Below are positions 17,152 through 25,556 of a DNA stretch of 64,000 bases, piece after piece (position 1 is the first letter of the stretch; each line of letters begins with the position of its first letter). Under the pieces are notes generated by a model. It saw only the letters and a list, made by a program, of their open reading frames with translations. It ran no database searches and was not told where the DNA came from. Source of the stretch: Mycobacterium sp. 155 (lineage in GTDB: Bacteria > Actinomycetota > Actinomycetes > Mycobacteriales > Mycobacteriaceae); NCBI RefSeq assembly GCF_000373905.1, contig NZ_KB892705.1, positions 2,375,020 to 2,439,019 on the forward strand, read 5' to 3'. The position numbers were made by a program, and so were the translations under genes.

Positions 17152-17879
17152 CGGCGGGTTTGGTGGTTGTGTCACACAGCCGTCAGCTGGCTCGCGCCGC
17201 GGTCGCGCTAGCCCGAGAAATGGTGCAGGACAACGAAGTCCGGTTCGAGATCGCCGCCGGGCTGGACGACACCACGTTCGGCACCGACGCCGAGGCGATC
17301 GCCGAGGCGGTCACGGCGGCCGACGACGGCGACGGCGTGGTGGTGCTGATGGACTTGGGCAGTGCCGTCCTTTCCGCCGAATTCGCCCTGGAATTGCTCG
17401 ATGACGATGCGAGGCAACGCACCGTGCTGTGCCCTGCCGCACTTGTGGAAGGCCTCATCGTAGCGGCCGTGTCCGCAGCCGGCGGGGCATCGACCGCGAC
17501 GGTGGCGGCGGAAGCATCCAACGCGTTGGCCGGCAAGATCGCACAACTCGGGCCGGTAATGTCGGCAACTGCTCACGAGGGCGACGGCGCAGCTGAAATC
17601 ACCGGTAGCTTCGTCATCACCAATCCGCACGGACTGCACATCCGGCCCGCCGCCCGGTTGGTCCAGGAAGTCCGCCGTCGCGATGCACAAGTGTGGATCC
17701 GCAACCGGCGCAGCGACTCCGACTGGGTCGATGCCAGCATCCTGTCGGGTCTCACGACTCTCGACGTGCGGTGCGGCGACGAGATGCAGCTGCGCATATC
17801 CGGTCCCCACGCCGCTGAGTCACTGGCCGACATCCTGGCGCTGGCCGACCGTCAGTTCGACGAGACCCCGACCAGCTGA
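17148..17879 (+). CDS. dhaM: DHA kinase phosphoryl donor DhaM (EIIA-Man domain fused to HPr)
   Basis: DhaM relays phosphate from the PTS to DhaL-ADP. The 243-aa protein has two domains. Residues 1-130 are a mannose-type EIIA with active-site His10 in VVVSHSRQLA. Residues 152-240 are an HPr domain with active-site His164 in NPHGLHIRPAARLVQEVRRR. Some DhaM proteins carry a third, EI-like domain; it is absent here, so a separate enzyme I encoded elsewhere is required. No ptsI is visible in the window. Confidence 0.92.
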   Translation: MTAGLVVVSHSRQLARAAVALAREMVQDNEVRFEIAAGLDDTTFGTDAEAIAEAVTAADDGDGVVVLMDLGSAVLSAEFALELLDDDARQRTVLCPAALVEGLIVAAVSAAGGASTATVAAEASNALAGKIAQLGPVMSATAHEGDGAAEITGSFVITNPHGLHIRPAARLVQEVRRRDAQVWIRNRRSDSDWVDASILSGLTTLDVRCGDEMQLRISGPHAAESLADILALADRQFDETPTS

Positions 17880-17880
17880 C

Positions 17881-18097
17881 CTTCAGGTGGCCGCCGACGG
17901 TACGCACCGACAGGCACAGCCGATCGGCAATCTGCCGGTTGCTCAGGCCTGCTCCCACCAGACTAGCGATCTCCCATTCGCGCTCGGTGAGCCGCAGCGG
18001 ATCGGCGGCGCGCCGTGTTGCCGGCATCGCCAAGCCGCAACGGCTTGCCAGCCAATGCGCCCGCGGCGCGGCCGCCGGATCACCTGTGCGCAGTGAA
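17881..18097 (-). pseudogene. LuxR-type regulator C-terminal remnant
   Basis: The minus-strand frame reads LTEREWEIASLVGAGLSNRQ then IADRLCLSVRTVGGHLK, an unmistakable LuxR/GerE DNA-binding helix-turn-helix, preceded by about 30 plausible residues (HWLASRCGLAMPATRRAADP). The homology stops at the HLK next to the dhaM stop codon, before the last helix and terminus. The N-terminal part would run into the EIIA gene. No start codon belongs to it. It is a gene scrap trapped between dhaM and the EIIA gene. Confidence 0.65.
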
Positions 18098-18550
18098 GAG
18101 AACAGCCCCCGAATCGACGTCCGAACCCGTCCGCACCGCATCTGACACCGTGATGTTTGCCGCCTCACGCTCGTCCATGATCACAACCGGCACAATCGGA
18201 TTGAGGCCTTTCGCGATCACCGACGCGGCGTCATAGGTGATGACGACCTGACCCGCGGTGACGTCGTCACCCTCGCTGAGGTGGATGGTGAAACCCTCGC
18301 CGTTGAGCGCGACGGTGTCCAGCCCGAGATGCACGAGGACACCGACATTGCCCGCGGTCAGCACGACATACGCATGCGGCATCAGTTTCAGCAACTTCCC
18401 GCTGGCCGGGGCAACCGCATCCACCACCCGGGCGCCCGGGTCGACAGCAGCGCCGTAGCCGACCATTCCGGCCGAGAAGACCGGATCGGGGACGTCGGAC
18501 AGGGCGACGGCGCGCCCGCCGACGGGGGCCAGTACTGGCGTCGTACTCAT
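18080..18550 (-). CDS. PTS glucose-type EIIA component
   Basis: This 156-aa protein starts at ATG 18550 (MSTTPVLAPVGGRAVALSDV) with GGAG nine bases upstream. It is a complete EIIA-Glc/Crr-type domain: VFSAGMVGYGAAVDPG, VVDAVAPASGKLLKLMPHAY with the first His (59), and GVLVHLGLDTVALNGEGFTI with the phosphorylated His (74). It stands alone without EIIB or EIIC. Convergence with dhaKLM and the shared PTS theme suggest it could draw from the same HPr pool or act as a regulator, as Crr does elsewhere. Confidence 0.92.
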   Translation of the reverse strand: MSTTPVLAPVGGRAVALSDVPDPVFSAGMVGYGAAVDPGARVVDAVAPASGKLLKLMPHAYVVLTAGNVGVLVHLGLDTVALNGEGFTIHLSEGDDVTAGQVVITYDAASVIAKGLNPIVPVVIMDEREAANITVSDAVRTGSDVDSGAVLFTAHR

Positions 18551-18629
18551 GTCTCGGTCTCCTTTGTTCGTAGCTGCAAGCTTACGAGGCGCGCCCGCCC
18601 GTCCGATGCGTCTCGTCAAAGCTTGCGGT

Positions 18630-18935
18630 TCAGACCGACAACAGCCGCTGGAAGAAATCGCGGTAGCGCGTGAGAGCCACACGCAGTTCCTCCGTCGAAA
18701 CATCCTCGCCGCGGGCCCATTGAGCCTCAAGCCGAGAACGGGCCTCCACGAAACTCGCGTTCAGCTCTTCGACGACTTCTTCTACGAGTTTGTCCGCTTG
18801 CTGCACACACTGTTTCGGGTCATCGATGAATGCCGCCTGAACATCGTTCCACCGCGAACGCAGTCCTGACCGATGCTGTTCGGCAAACAACAATGTGTTG
18901 TCACCGGTCGACGCCTGCTCGTCGTGAGTAGTCAT
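18630..18935 (-). CDS. Conserved hypothetical soluble protein, 101 aa
   Basis: This all-helical acidic protein has no signal peptide or membrane segment. WNDVQAAFIDDPKQCVQQAD, then KLVEEVVEELN, then a C-terminal TEELRVALTRYRDFFQRLL form a pattern also found in its upstream partner. Its ATG overlaps the stop of that partner (18932-18935), so both are made from one transcript. The function is unknown. The family resembles small actinobacterial helical proteins encoded beside membrane proteins, but I cannot name it. Confidence 0.75.
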   Translation of the reverse strand: MTTHDEQASTGDNTLLFAEQHRSGLRSRWNDVQAAFIDDPKQCVQQADKLVEEVVEELNASFVEARSRLEAQWARGEDVSTEELRVALTRYRDFFQRLLSV

Positions 18936-19531
18936 GGTCGCGCCTCCCTCGGCGAATCCGTACCGGTCTCACGCCCAGTCGGTGTTCCATGCTCAGCGCC
19001 GAGTAGTTCCTCGAAGAGCGCCCGATAGTGCACGATCGCCTCCCGTTGGGCCTCGGTGCCGATCTCGCCCTGCTCTTGCGCCAGGTGAAGGATGTGCGCC
19101 GCCCGATAATGCTCGACCACCTTCGGGTGATCCACCGAGATGTCAGCGGCTTGCTGTTCGAAATCGTCTATCGGGTAACCGCGTTCGCGCAGGACCCCGG
19201 TCACCAGTCGATCGGCTTCGCTGACCGATTCCGCGGGATTGTCCACGAACCCGGCCTGCGTTGCCCCCCACGCCTGGACGTATCGCGCCCGCGATTCCGG
19301 CGTCAACTCATCGATGTTCAGCTTGTCGTGCTTGCGTTCACGTGCACGAAGTTCCTTCTCCGCGGCGCGTTGGCCGCCCGCGCTGTCCACTGCCCTCTCA
19401 TACTCCGGGCCGAACCGGCCCTTCAATCTGTCACTGCGCTTCTTCCGCATGATCGAAGCGACCGCGATCAACGTCAGCACCACGATGACCACGACGACTA
19501 CCGCGATGACGATCCAACTCCACGTAGGCAT
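18932..19531 (-). CDS. Single-pass membrane protein with a cytosolic helical domain, 199 aa
   Basis: One N-terminal transmembrane helix (residues 4-28, WSWIVIAVVVVVIVVLTLIA) is followed by a basic stop-transfer (MRKKRSDRLKGRFG) and a charged coiled segment (AAEKELRARERKHDKLNIDE). A C-terminal domain, about residues 88-180, resembles the 101-aa partner: WGATQAGFVDNPAESVSEAD, RLVTGVLRERG and EAIVHYRALFEELLG. The topology puts the domain in the cytoplasm. Pairing of a membrane-anchored and a soluble version suggests hetero-oligomerisation. The function is unknown. Confidence 0.78.
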   Translation of the reverse strand: MPTWSWIVIAVVVVVIVVLTLIAVASIMRKKRSDRLKGRFGPEYERAVDSAGGQRAAEKELRARERKHDKLNIDELTPESRARYVQAWGATQAGFVDNPAESVSEADRLVTGVLRERGYPIDDFEQQAADISVDHPKVVEHYRAAHILHLAQEQGEIGTEAQREAIVHYRALFEELLGAEHGTPTGRETGTDSPREARP

Positions 19532-19651
19532 TTCTGACCTCCTGCACGGGGGTGTTACCCGAAGGAGCAGTGCACAAACGTCAATTTCCGGTGGACGCGT
19601 CCTCGGCGTGGTGGTGACGGCATCGATTTCGGCAACGGCACGAACGCGCGC

Positions 19652-20656
19652 TCACACGTTCGCGAAGCAGGAGTTGGCTTCGCCGTTGGGAATTGACGCG
19701 TTCTGACTGGAGAACTTTCCGACCACGCCGGTGCTGGTCACCTCGACGCTGTCGGCGTGGATGCCCAGCGGATAGTTGTCGTTCAGCTTTTTGGTGAGGC
19801 CGTCCAGCGCTGACTGCACGGTGTCTTTCGAGAACGGTCCGGTGGCATCGAGCACTTGCAGGTTCAAGTCACCGTTGGCGACGACGGGTTTGGCGGTGAC
19901 GCTGGTGCCACCAGCGGCGTCGAGGACAAGGGTGCCGGCAGCGGTGTCGGTATGAACACCGGTGAGCAGGCTGCCCACGAAGGGCAGGTTCTCAGCCACG
20001 GTCTCCTTGATCCCGGCCGAGGTCCACGACAGCGTGGCGGTCAGGGATCCGATGGTGCCCTTCGAATCGGCCGTGCCCTGCAAGCGAATGTCGGACAGGC
20101 TCACGTCGGCCGTCATCCCCTTGGCTGCCTGGATCCGGTTACCAGCGGTGTCGACGGAAATGTTGGTGTAGTGGCCGGTGATGTGCTGCCACAGGAACGG
20201 CGGACTCACTCCGAACGAGATGGTGGCACCGTCCTGCACAACGCATTGGGTGACGTCGGCCAGCAGGCTTCCCGCCCGGTGCCGGGCATACAGTTCGGCG
20301 CCCGCCAGGCCGCCGGCCAGCAGAGCGACGACGATGATCGCGATCAACACGACCGTCTGCAGGCGGCGCCGCCGTGGTCGCCCCTTGCCCTGTGGGGGTT
20401 GCGCCCCCGGCGGTCCGACGACGCTGGGACGCTGTCGGGCGATCTTCTCAGTGGCGGAGGTATCGGAAGGTTGACGGCTGGCGTGAAACTGCTCGGTCGG
20501 CGCTTCGTGTTGAGCGGGCGGCCGCTGCGGCGGAGGTGGCCTCATACGCTGAGTCGGCGGCTCGGGTGGCCGCAGACGCTGAGTCGTGGGGTCAGGCGGC
20601 GGCGCTCCGGGGCCGCGCCAACCAGGTTGTCCGGGGCGTTGCGGCGGTGTCGGCAT
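19652..20656 (-). CDS. DUF2993 (LmeA-like) membrane-anchored protein
   Basis: This 334-aa protein has a proline- and glutamine-rich cytoplasmic tail (residues 1-90, with repeats such as PPTQRMRPPPPQRPP) and a basic stretch GKGRPRRRR. A single transmembrane helix spans about residues 98-118 (TVVLIAIIVVALLAGGLAGA). The exported DUF2993 domain (about 130-334) includes AKGMTADVSLSDIRLQG, LSWTSAGIKETVAENLPFVG and DSVEVTSTGVVGKFSSQNAS. LmeA, a DUF2993 protein, acts in lipomannan elongation. This one has the longer proline-rich tail, so a direct LmeA equivalence is not claimed. Confidence 0.8.
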   Translation of the reverse strand: MPTPPQRPGQPGWRGPGAPPPDPTTQRLRPPEPPTQRMRPPPPQRPPAQHEAPTEQFHASRQPSDTSATEKIARQRPSVVGPPGAQPPQGKGRPRRRRLQTVVLIAIIVVALLAGGLAGAELYARHRAGSLLADVTQCVVQDGATISFGVSPPFLWQHITGHYTNISVDTAGNRIQAAKGMTADVSLSDIRLQGTADSKGTIGSLTATLSWTSAGIKETVAENLPFVGSLLTGVHTDTAAGTLVLDAAGGTSVTAKPVVANGDLNLQVLDATGPFSKDTVQSALDGLTKKLNDNYPLGIHADSVEVTSTGVVGKFSSQNASIPNGEANSCFANV

Positions 20657-20737
20657 CCGGGCAATTCTGCCCCATCGACATGGGTGCGAGCTGAGAAGGA
20701 AACGTTCCGCGACCCACCCACCGATCCCTGCGGGCGA

Positions 20738-21475
20738 TCAGACCACGCCAGAACTTTCCTCAGCATCTTGACGCGTGCGCTCCCAGGGCCAGGTCATCAG
20801 CGCCCATACGACGAGAACGATCGTGACCTCGGTCAGTAGATAAAGCGGCCACGGGCCCAGTACGTCCAGCAACGATGCGGTGGGTGGCTTCCTGTTGAGG
20901 TAGCCGTAGTTGGTGCCAGTGATCACGTTGAAGACGAGGGTCAATGCTCCCCACGCGAACGTCGCGATGACTGCGAACCCGTAGTCGCGCCACCGCGGAC
21001 GCATTCCACGCCCCCAGGCGAGATAGATCGCCGCCCACACCACGAGCACGTGAAGCGTGAAGAACGTGATGAACAGGTGGTGCGGAAAGTCCGGGGCGCC
21101 ATCTCTCGGCGTACCGATATCCGGCGTGATCAACGCCTGTGAACTCAGGACAAGACCCCAGTAGTAGGTGAGGACGAAGGCCCAATGTCGCTGCGACCAA
21201 AGGGCGTACGCCGCCGCGAGTTCCGCTACGTCGCACAACTGCAGCGGCACCGAGGTATCGACGGCGGGCTCGACCAGCTTGTAGACCAGTGCCACGACGA
21301 ATGCCGCCAGGAGCAGACCTCCCAGGACACGGCCGAGGAGCCGCGCCTGCGTTTCGGTCTGTCGACGACCGATCATGACCAGCACGACCGCGCCCGCCGC
21401 GAACACCGCCAGCACCACCAAGTGTGACGGGCCGTAGGCCGAAAACTCGCGTTGTGCAGAGAACAGTTCGATCAA
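20738..21475 (-). CDS. TIGR02206 (YwaF-like) membrane protein
   Basis: This 245-aa polytopic membrane protein has about seven hydrophobic helices. The TIGR02206/YwaF family hallmark is VPLQLCDVAELAAAYALWSQ, followed by FVLTYYWGLVLSSQALITPD and FNVITGTNYGYLNRKPPTAS. The function of the family is unknown. The gene lies between the DUF2993 gene and the cutinase on the same strand, without close overlap. Confidence 0.85.
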   Translation of the reverse strand: MIELFSAQREFSAYGPSHLVVLAVFAAGAVVLVMIGRRQTETQARLLGRVLGGLLLAAFVVALVYKLVEPAVDTSVPLQLCDVAELAAAYALWSQRHWAFVLTYYWGLVLSSQALITPDIGTPRDGAPDFPHHLFITFFTLHVLVVWAAIYLAWGRGMRPRWRDYGFAVIATFAWGALTLVFNVITGTNYGYLNRKPPTASLLDVLGPWPLYLLTEVTIVLVVWALMTWPWERTRQDAEESSGVV

Positions 21476-21611
21476 CCCCGTTTCGTCGCACGCGCGGAAC
21501 GATTACCCATGATCGCAGGCGGCGTTCGACCTGTCCGCTCGAAACATCCGCATAGACGTTGGGTCAACCGCTCAACCAGATAGGCCGCGTTGCCCCGATG
21601 TCTCGACTCTG

Positions 21612-22532
21612 TCAGCGGACGGCCGAGACCCAGCCGAAATCGGGGGGCGGCGAAGCAGGCCCGTATGTCGATGGGTCAGGCCCCGGGGACTGCTGACCGC
21701 CATACCCTGGTGCCGCCGGGCCGTACCCCGGCGGCAAATCGTAACCGGGTCCCGGGCCGTGTATCGACGTCTGCGGGCCGTAATCCGGCGTCGCGGGGCC
21801 GTATCCCAGCGATGGCCCATACCCAGGCACCGTCTGACCGGACCCGGCCAGCAGCTTAGATGCGGCAAAAGCCGCCGCCTGGGTGGTGTACACGGGGATG
21901 TAGCCCTCGGTGTGACCGCTCCAGTCGTTGCCTGGACCCGGGTGACAGATCGGGTCGTTGGGATTACACAGGTCGATCGCTTTTGAGCTGAGTAGCGTGC
22001 TCTTGGCCGACAGCGCTTCTCCCGTGCGGGTAGCGACGTCGCCGAAGGTTACGACCGCCGCGACGTTGGCCGTGTACTGGGGTGGAAGCGGATCAGCCCA
22101 TGTGATGCCGCCCAGAGGGTTTCCGGCCACGATGTTGATCACGCTCGCACCCTGCGAGTAGCCGCCCAGGACGATCTTGGTGTCGGGGCAGGAGGACACC
22201 GTCGATTTGAGGTGGGCAATCGCGTCTTTGGCTCCGTCACCACCGTGCAGCTGCAGCTTGGAGGCCTTGTAGTTCACCGCGTAAGCGTCGATGTTCATAC
22301 CGCCGGTCTGCTTGCGCAGCGAGTCGACAAAGGCGTCGCCGACCCGACCGAGGCCAGCCGGCTCATCGGTGCCGCGCGCGAAGATGACCTCGGCGCCCGG
22401 GCAGTCGGTGGCGGACGCTACCGGCAGCGCACTTGGGGCGACGAGCAGGACACCGGCAGTGAACAGTGCCGAAGCGCCAAACCCCACCCACCGACCGGCT
22501 CTACGCATGCGGTGTTTGCGGCGAGAAAGCAC
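21612..22532 (-). CDS. Secreted cutinase-family serine esterase with GYGP-rich tail
   Basis: The protein is 306 aa with an N-terminal signal peptide (basic start, then [20 protein letters not shown], cleavage near SATDCPG). The catalytic domain spans about residues 42-235. [13 protein letters not shown] contains the nucleophile Ser, [13 protein letters not shown] the catalytic Asp region, and [10 protein letters not shown] the His. Cysteines are placed for the two usual disulfides. Mycobacterial relatives (CFP21/Culp) are lipases or esterases exported to the envelope. The C-terminal 75 residues are a low-complexity tail of degenerate YGP/GYGP units, unusual for the short cutinases. Confidence 0.92.
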   Translation of the reverse strand: MLSRRKHRMRRAGRWVGFGASALFTAGVLLVAPSALPVASATDCPGAEVIFARGTDEPAGLGRVGDAFVDSLRKQTGGMNIDAYAVNYKASKLQLHGGDGAKDAIAHLKSTVSSCPDTKIVLGGYSQGASVINIVAGNPLGGITWADPLPPQYTANVAAVVTFGDVATRTGEALSAKSTLLSSKAIDLCNPNDPICHPGPGNDWSGHTEGYIPVYTTQAAAFAASKLLAGSGQTVPGYGPSLGYGPATPDYGPQTSIHGPGPGYDLPPGYGPAAPGYGGQQSPGPDPSTYGPASPPPDFGWVSAVR

Positions 22533-22629
22533 CCCTCAATCTAACCCGTATACAAGACGGCTGAACTTCACTTCGTATGCCTGGGCAGGTTCGACCAGTA
22601 CCTATGCCAGTTGGATTACGCGCCGGCGA

Positions 22630-23970
22630 TCAGCTCTTGACGGCTCGGGGTGCTTTCCAGGTGCCGTTGAGCGCTTCTTCCTTGGGCCAGTACAGGCGCA
22701 GGATCATCTGGAACGGTCCGTCCTGTGCGGGTAGCCAGTTAGCCTCCTTGTCCGGGCCAGGCGACTGATTCTGCACGTGGATGGTGATGCCTCCGTCGGG
22801 ATCGCGGGTCAGATTGGGCAGCATCGGCGAGTTGATGAGGTAGCGGTTGATGGGGTTGGCGACCAGCAGACTCTGGGGCATCTTGTACATGGTGATCGAC
22901 CAGAACGAGTTGACCGGCGGCAGCTGCCCGGGCGCGAACCGCAGGGTGTAGTTGTCGGCTCCGGTCAGCGGCGCCCCGGTGGAGTCGGTGGCGATCACCG
23001 GGTACATGGCCTCCTGCGCGACGTTGCCGTAGATGCCCAGCACCGAACCGGCCATCCGGTAGAGGTAGTTGTCCTTGAGCTCCGCGTGGGTGCCGAACAG
23101 CTGTCCGGAGGTGACCTGACCGGTGTTCAGCTTGTCCTCCTGGAATGTGGTCAGCTCGGCCCAGGCGTCGGCCATCCCGTCCCGTACGGCCTGCAGGGTT
23201 TCCTTGTCCATGGTGTCGGGGTCGAAGTCACCGTCGGGACCGATGCCAATGGTGGCAAACCGGTCCCGCAGTTCCTTCTCGTCGGGCAGCACAGGAGCGG
23301 ACTCGAGAACGAAGTTGAGGATCTGGAAGAACTTCGGCGACGTCTTCTGCTCGTCCGGAGTCAGCGGAGCGACGAAGTCCATCGGCGGGACCGTGGCGGC
23401 AGACTTCTTCTCGAACGCCGACAGCGGCTCGACCGTGTAACCGGCCTGGATCTTCTCGACGTTGTCGATGTCGCCGGGATCGAACAGCTGGGTGCGGTAG
23501 ATCACCAGGGAGAAGTCGGTATCCGACCGGATCACCTCGTTGATGCCCTCGGGCTTGTCGCCCTTCCAGCCCGGCCCGGCCAGCAGGTATTTGCCGCCGC
23601 CGTTGCCGGTGGTGCGGCTGCCCACGTAGGCGTAGTCGTAGGTATAGCCGTCGACAAACTGCAACGAGTAGTACCGGCTAGCCTCGATCGGCGGCACTGT
23701 CAGCGCCAGTGGCTCGGCCCGCAGATCAGCACCCAGCATCGTGTACGGCGTGTCGGAGTTGGGTGTCTGGATGGTCGTGTCTTCGGGGGTGAACACCCGC
23801 GCGATGCTGTGCGTCTGGTTCCAGTCGCCCTTGTGCTGCGGATTGCTCTTGTCGACGAAGTAGGAGTGCTGGATGCGGTAGTTGTCGACCATCGGGAAGC
23901 CGTATATGTAAGCCTCCTTGACGATCTCACGCACTTGCTGCGGCGTCGAACTCGAAACCCCGGCCTTCAT
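22630..23970 (-). CDS. DUF1254/DUF1214 domain protein
   Basis: The 446-aa protein starts at ATG 23970, which has GGAGGG six bases upstream; the frame extending to 24006 lacks such a site. The N-terminal DUF1254 part contains EAYIYGFPMVDNYRIQH and TIQTPNSDTPYTMLGADLRA. The C-terminal DUF1214 part contains NSFWSITMYKMPQSLLVANP then GGITIHVQNQSPGPDKEANW. Proteins of this pair of domains are widespread and of unknown biochemical function; some are linked to envelope or stress roles. No signal peptide is visible in this copy. The small secreted protein gene lies 29 bp upstream on the same strand. Confidence 0.88.
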   Translation of the reverse strand: MKAGVSSSTPQQVREIVKEAYIYGFPMVDNYRIQHSYFVDKSNPQHKGDWNQTHSIARVFTPEDTTIQTPNSDTPYTMLGADLRAEPLALTVPPIEASRYYSLQFVDGYTYDYAYVGSRTTGNGGGKYLLAGPGWKGDKPEGINEVIRSDTDFSLVIYRTQLFDPGDIDNVEKIQAGYTVEPLSAFEKKSAATVPPMDFVAPLTPDEQKTSPKFFQILNFVLESAPVLPDEKELRDRFATIGIGPDGDFDPDTMDKETLQAVRDGMADAWAELTTFQEDKLNTGQVTSGQLFGTHAELKDNYLYRMAGSVLGIYGNVAQEAMYPVIATDSTGAPLTGADNYTLRFAPGQLPPVNSFWSITMYKMPQSLLVANPINRYLINSPMLPNLTRDPDGGITIHVQNQSPGPDKEANWLPAQDGPFQMILRLYWPKEEALNGTWKAPRAVKS

Positions 23971-23999
23971 CCGTTTCCCTCCATGTGGGCCGCCGCTCG

Positions 24000-24260
24000 T
24001 CAGCAAGGCTGCCCGGGCGGAGTGAAGTACGGGACTCCTTCGACGGTGTAGCAGGGAATCTCGCCGGGTACGTACGGGACATGCTGCGCCGCGATCGCGG
24101 CGCCAGTAGCGACGTCACCGGCGATGTTGGTGCAGCCTCCGGCGGAGAAGTGCCGACCGTCAGCCCCGGCGCACACATCGGCACTGGCCGTGGGTGCCGA
24201 CACGATCGGCGCGAAGGCCAATGGAGCTGCGATCAGCAGTGCGGTGGTGTGTCTGTTCAC
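24000..24260 (-). CDS. Small secreted protein, 86 aa
   Basis: GTG 24260 opens VNRHTTALLIAAPLAFAPIV followed by SAPTASADVCAG, a Sec signal peptide with probable cleavage after SASADV-type Ala residues. The mature part of about 55 residues has four cysteines (DVCAG, GGCTN, IPCYT, QPC at the very C-terminus), consistent with two disulfides. The longer reading frame to 24344 would bury the signal peptide and is rejected. It lies 29 bp upstream of the DUF1254 gene and may share its transcript. The family is not recognised; it resembles the many small Cys-containing exported mycobacterial proteins. Confidence 0.72.
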   Translation of the reverse strand: MNRHTTALLIAAPLAFAPIVSAPTASADVCAGADGRHFSAGGCTNIAGDVATGAAIAAQHVPYVPGEIPCYTVEGVPYFTPPGQPC

Positions 24261-24927
24261 GGGTTCCCCTGGTTCATCTCCGTTGCGGCCCAATACCATC
24301 GAATCGGTCACTACAAGTAGCGATCCCCGGGCCCGGGCATCCACTGTGCATCATCGAATAACCGTTCGTCTTGACTTTTAAGGACAGTTTTTTGACCATC
24401 CTGGACACCTGGTCCGTGGATCGTCACTCACGGGATTCGCACCGCTGGTCTCCGCCCATGGAGGAGACTCGGACGTCTACTGACGCTCGCCGGTAACGAT
24501 CCCGCCGACGCTGGTCACCGTGACCGGCTTCGGACGCCAGCCCGTGCAACGCCAGAGCATCGACATTTCTCGGACCGGTTGCCGTGGCCGCCCGAACCGC
24601 AGCCACGGTCTGGATTCCCAGTCCGAGTTCGGCTCCGGACGATGAGGGTTTTGCGGTTGCGACCCGCGAAGGGCGCGACCCAATGAGTGGTGATGTCTTG
24701 CTAGCACGAGCGTGCGGGTTCCGAGTTGGCAACGCCCCAGGCGAGTGGAGAGCTGGTGGTGTGCTATCTGTAGATACGGCACGTCATGTAGGCGTGGCCC
24801 CGGACGAGGGCGACCGTACCCGGACTCGACGACGGCCAGCAGTGTGGAGGCCGCCGTGAGCAGATCTTTTCCCGATGTAGTGGACGCACTGCCCAGTGCG
24901 GTATCCGCTCGAACAGCCGGGGCCTAG
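24261..24927. other. Stretch without a convincing gene
   Basis: Several frames are open on both strands, but none has a credible start, ribosome-binding site and domain. A minus-strand frame near 24480-24690 (SGAELGLGIQTVAAVRAATA) has protein-like composition without a start and could be a remnant. A 23-codon frame beginning GTG 24856 (SRSFPDVVDALPSAVS) ends with a TAG just before the next gene and could be a leader. The promoter of the CBU_0592-like pair should lie at the right end of this stretch. Confidence 0.4.
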
Positions 24928-25197
24928 GTGCACATGGGCGGGATGGTCTTCGACGTCACTCAAATTGTCGGCGCTCTGCTTGTGCTCGCCTGTTTCCTCC
25001 TAGCGCAGATTGACCGGATCAACCCGGCCGGCTATCCCTACCTGGCCGTGAACCTCGTGGGCTCTGGCGCGATGACGGTCACCGCCGTGATCGAGCAGGA
25101 GTGGGGTTTCGTGTTCTTGGAGGGCGTGTGGGCGCTGGTGTCCCTGTGGGGGCTGGTCCAGCGGGCGCTTGGCGTCACCCCAAAGGCGGTGCACTGA
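24928..25197 (+). CDS. Small CBU_0592-like membrane protein, first copy
   Basis: This 89-aa protein has three hydrophobic helices: [40 protein letters not shown] and [20 protein letters not shown]. The N-Y-x-A-x-N-L-x-G-S pattern and the Glu-Gly-Val-Trp-Ala-Leu-Val-Ser motif are typical of the CBU_0592 group of small bacterial membrane proteins of unknown function. The first codon could be GTG 24928 or the ATGs at 24934 and 24943. It ends TGATG, sharing one base with the start of the next gene. Confidence 0.75.
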   Translation: MHMGGMVFDVTQIVGALLVLACFLLAQIDRINPAGYPYLAVNLVGSGAMTVTAVIEQEWGFVFLEGVWALVSLWGLVQRALGVTPKAVH

Positions 25198-25463
25198 TGG
25201 AGATTGCCCTGCAGTTCGCCGGCGCACTGGGCATCCTGACGGCATTCACGTTGATGCAGCTTCGCCGATGGAGCACGCATTCCTGGCCATACCTGGCGCT
25301 GAACTTCGCTGGCGCATCGGTGCTGACCTGGTTGGCTGCTGTGGAGTCGCAGTGGGGCTTCGTCATCTTGCAGGGTGTGTGGGCGCTCGCCGCGCTGATC
25401 GGGCTTATCCGTCGCGCCGCTGCCCAGAAGACGCAGCCTGGAACTGCACCCGAACCTCTATAA
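25197..25463 (+). CDS. Small CBU_0592-like membrane protein, second copy
   Basis: This 88-aa paralogue of the preceding gene aligns along its full length: LQFAGALGILTAFTLMQLRR, WPYLALNFAGASVLTWLAAV, then ESQWGFVILQGVWALAALIG. It has three membrane helices and a short charged C-terminus. The overlapping TGATG junction implies translational coupling and a fixed ratio, suggesting a heteromeric membrane complex. A strong hairpin at 25503-25539 follows. Confidence 0.75.
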   Translation: MEIALQFAGALGILTAFTLMQLRRWSTHSWPYLALNFAGASVLTWLAAVESQWGFVILQGVWALAALIGLIRRAAAQKTQPGTAPEPL

Positions 25464-25502
25464 ACGGTCTCCGCGTGGCCCGCTACCGGGCCGCCAAACA
25501 GC

Positions 25503-25539
25503 AGAAGGGCCACCTCCCGATCGGGAAGGTGGCCCTTCT
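25503..25539. terminator. Bidirectional hairpin terminator between the CBU_0592-like pair and ssrA
   Basis: AGAAGGGCCACCT pairs perfectly with AGGTGGCCCTTCT (13 bp), and the intervening CCCGATCGGG extends the stem. It lies 40 bp after the membrane-protein gene and 18 bp after the tmRNA 3' end on the other strand. It can end both transcripts. Confidence 0.8.
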
Positions 25540-25556
25540 CTCGTGCTGCTCGTTCG

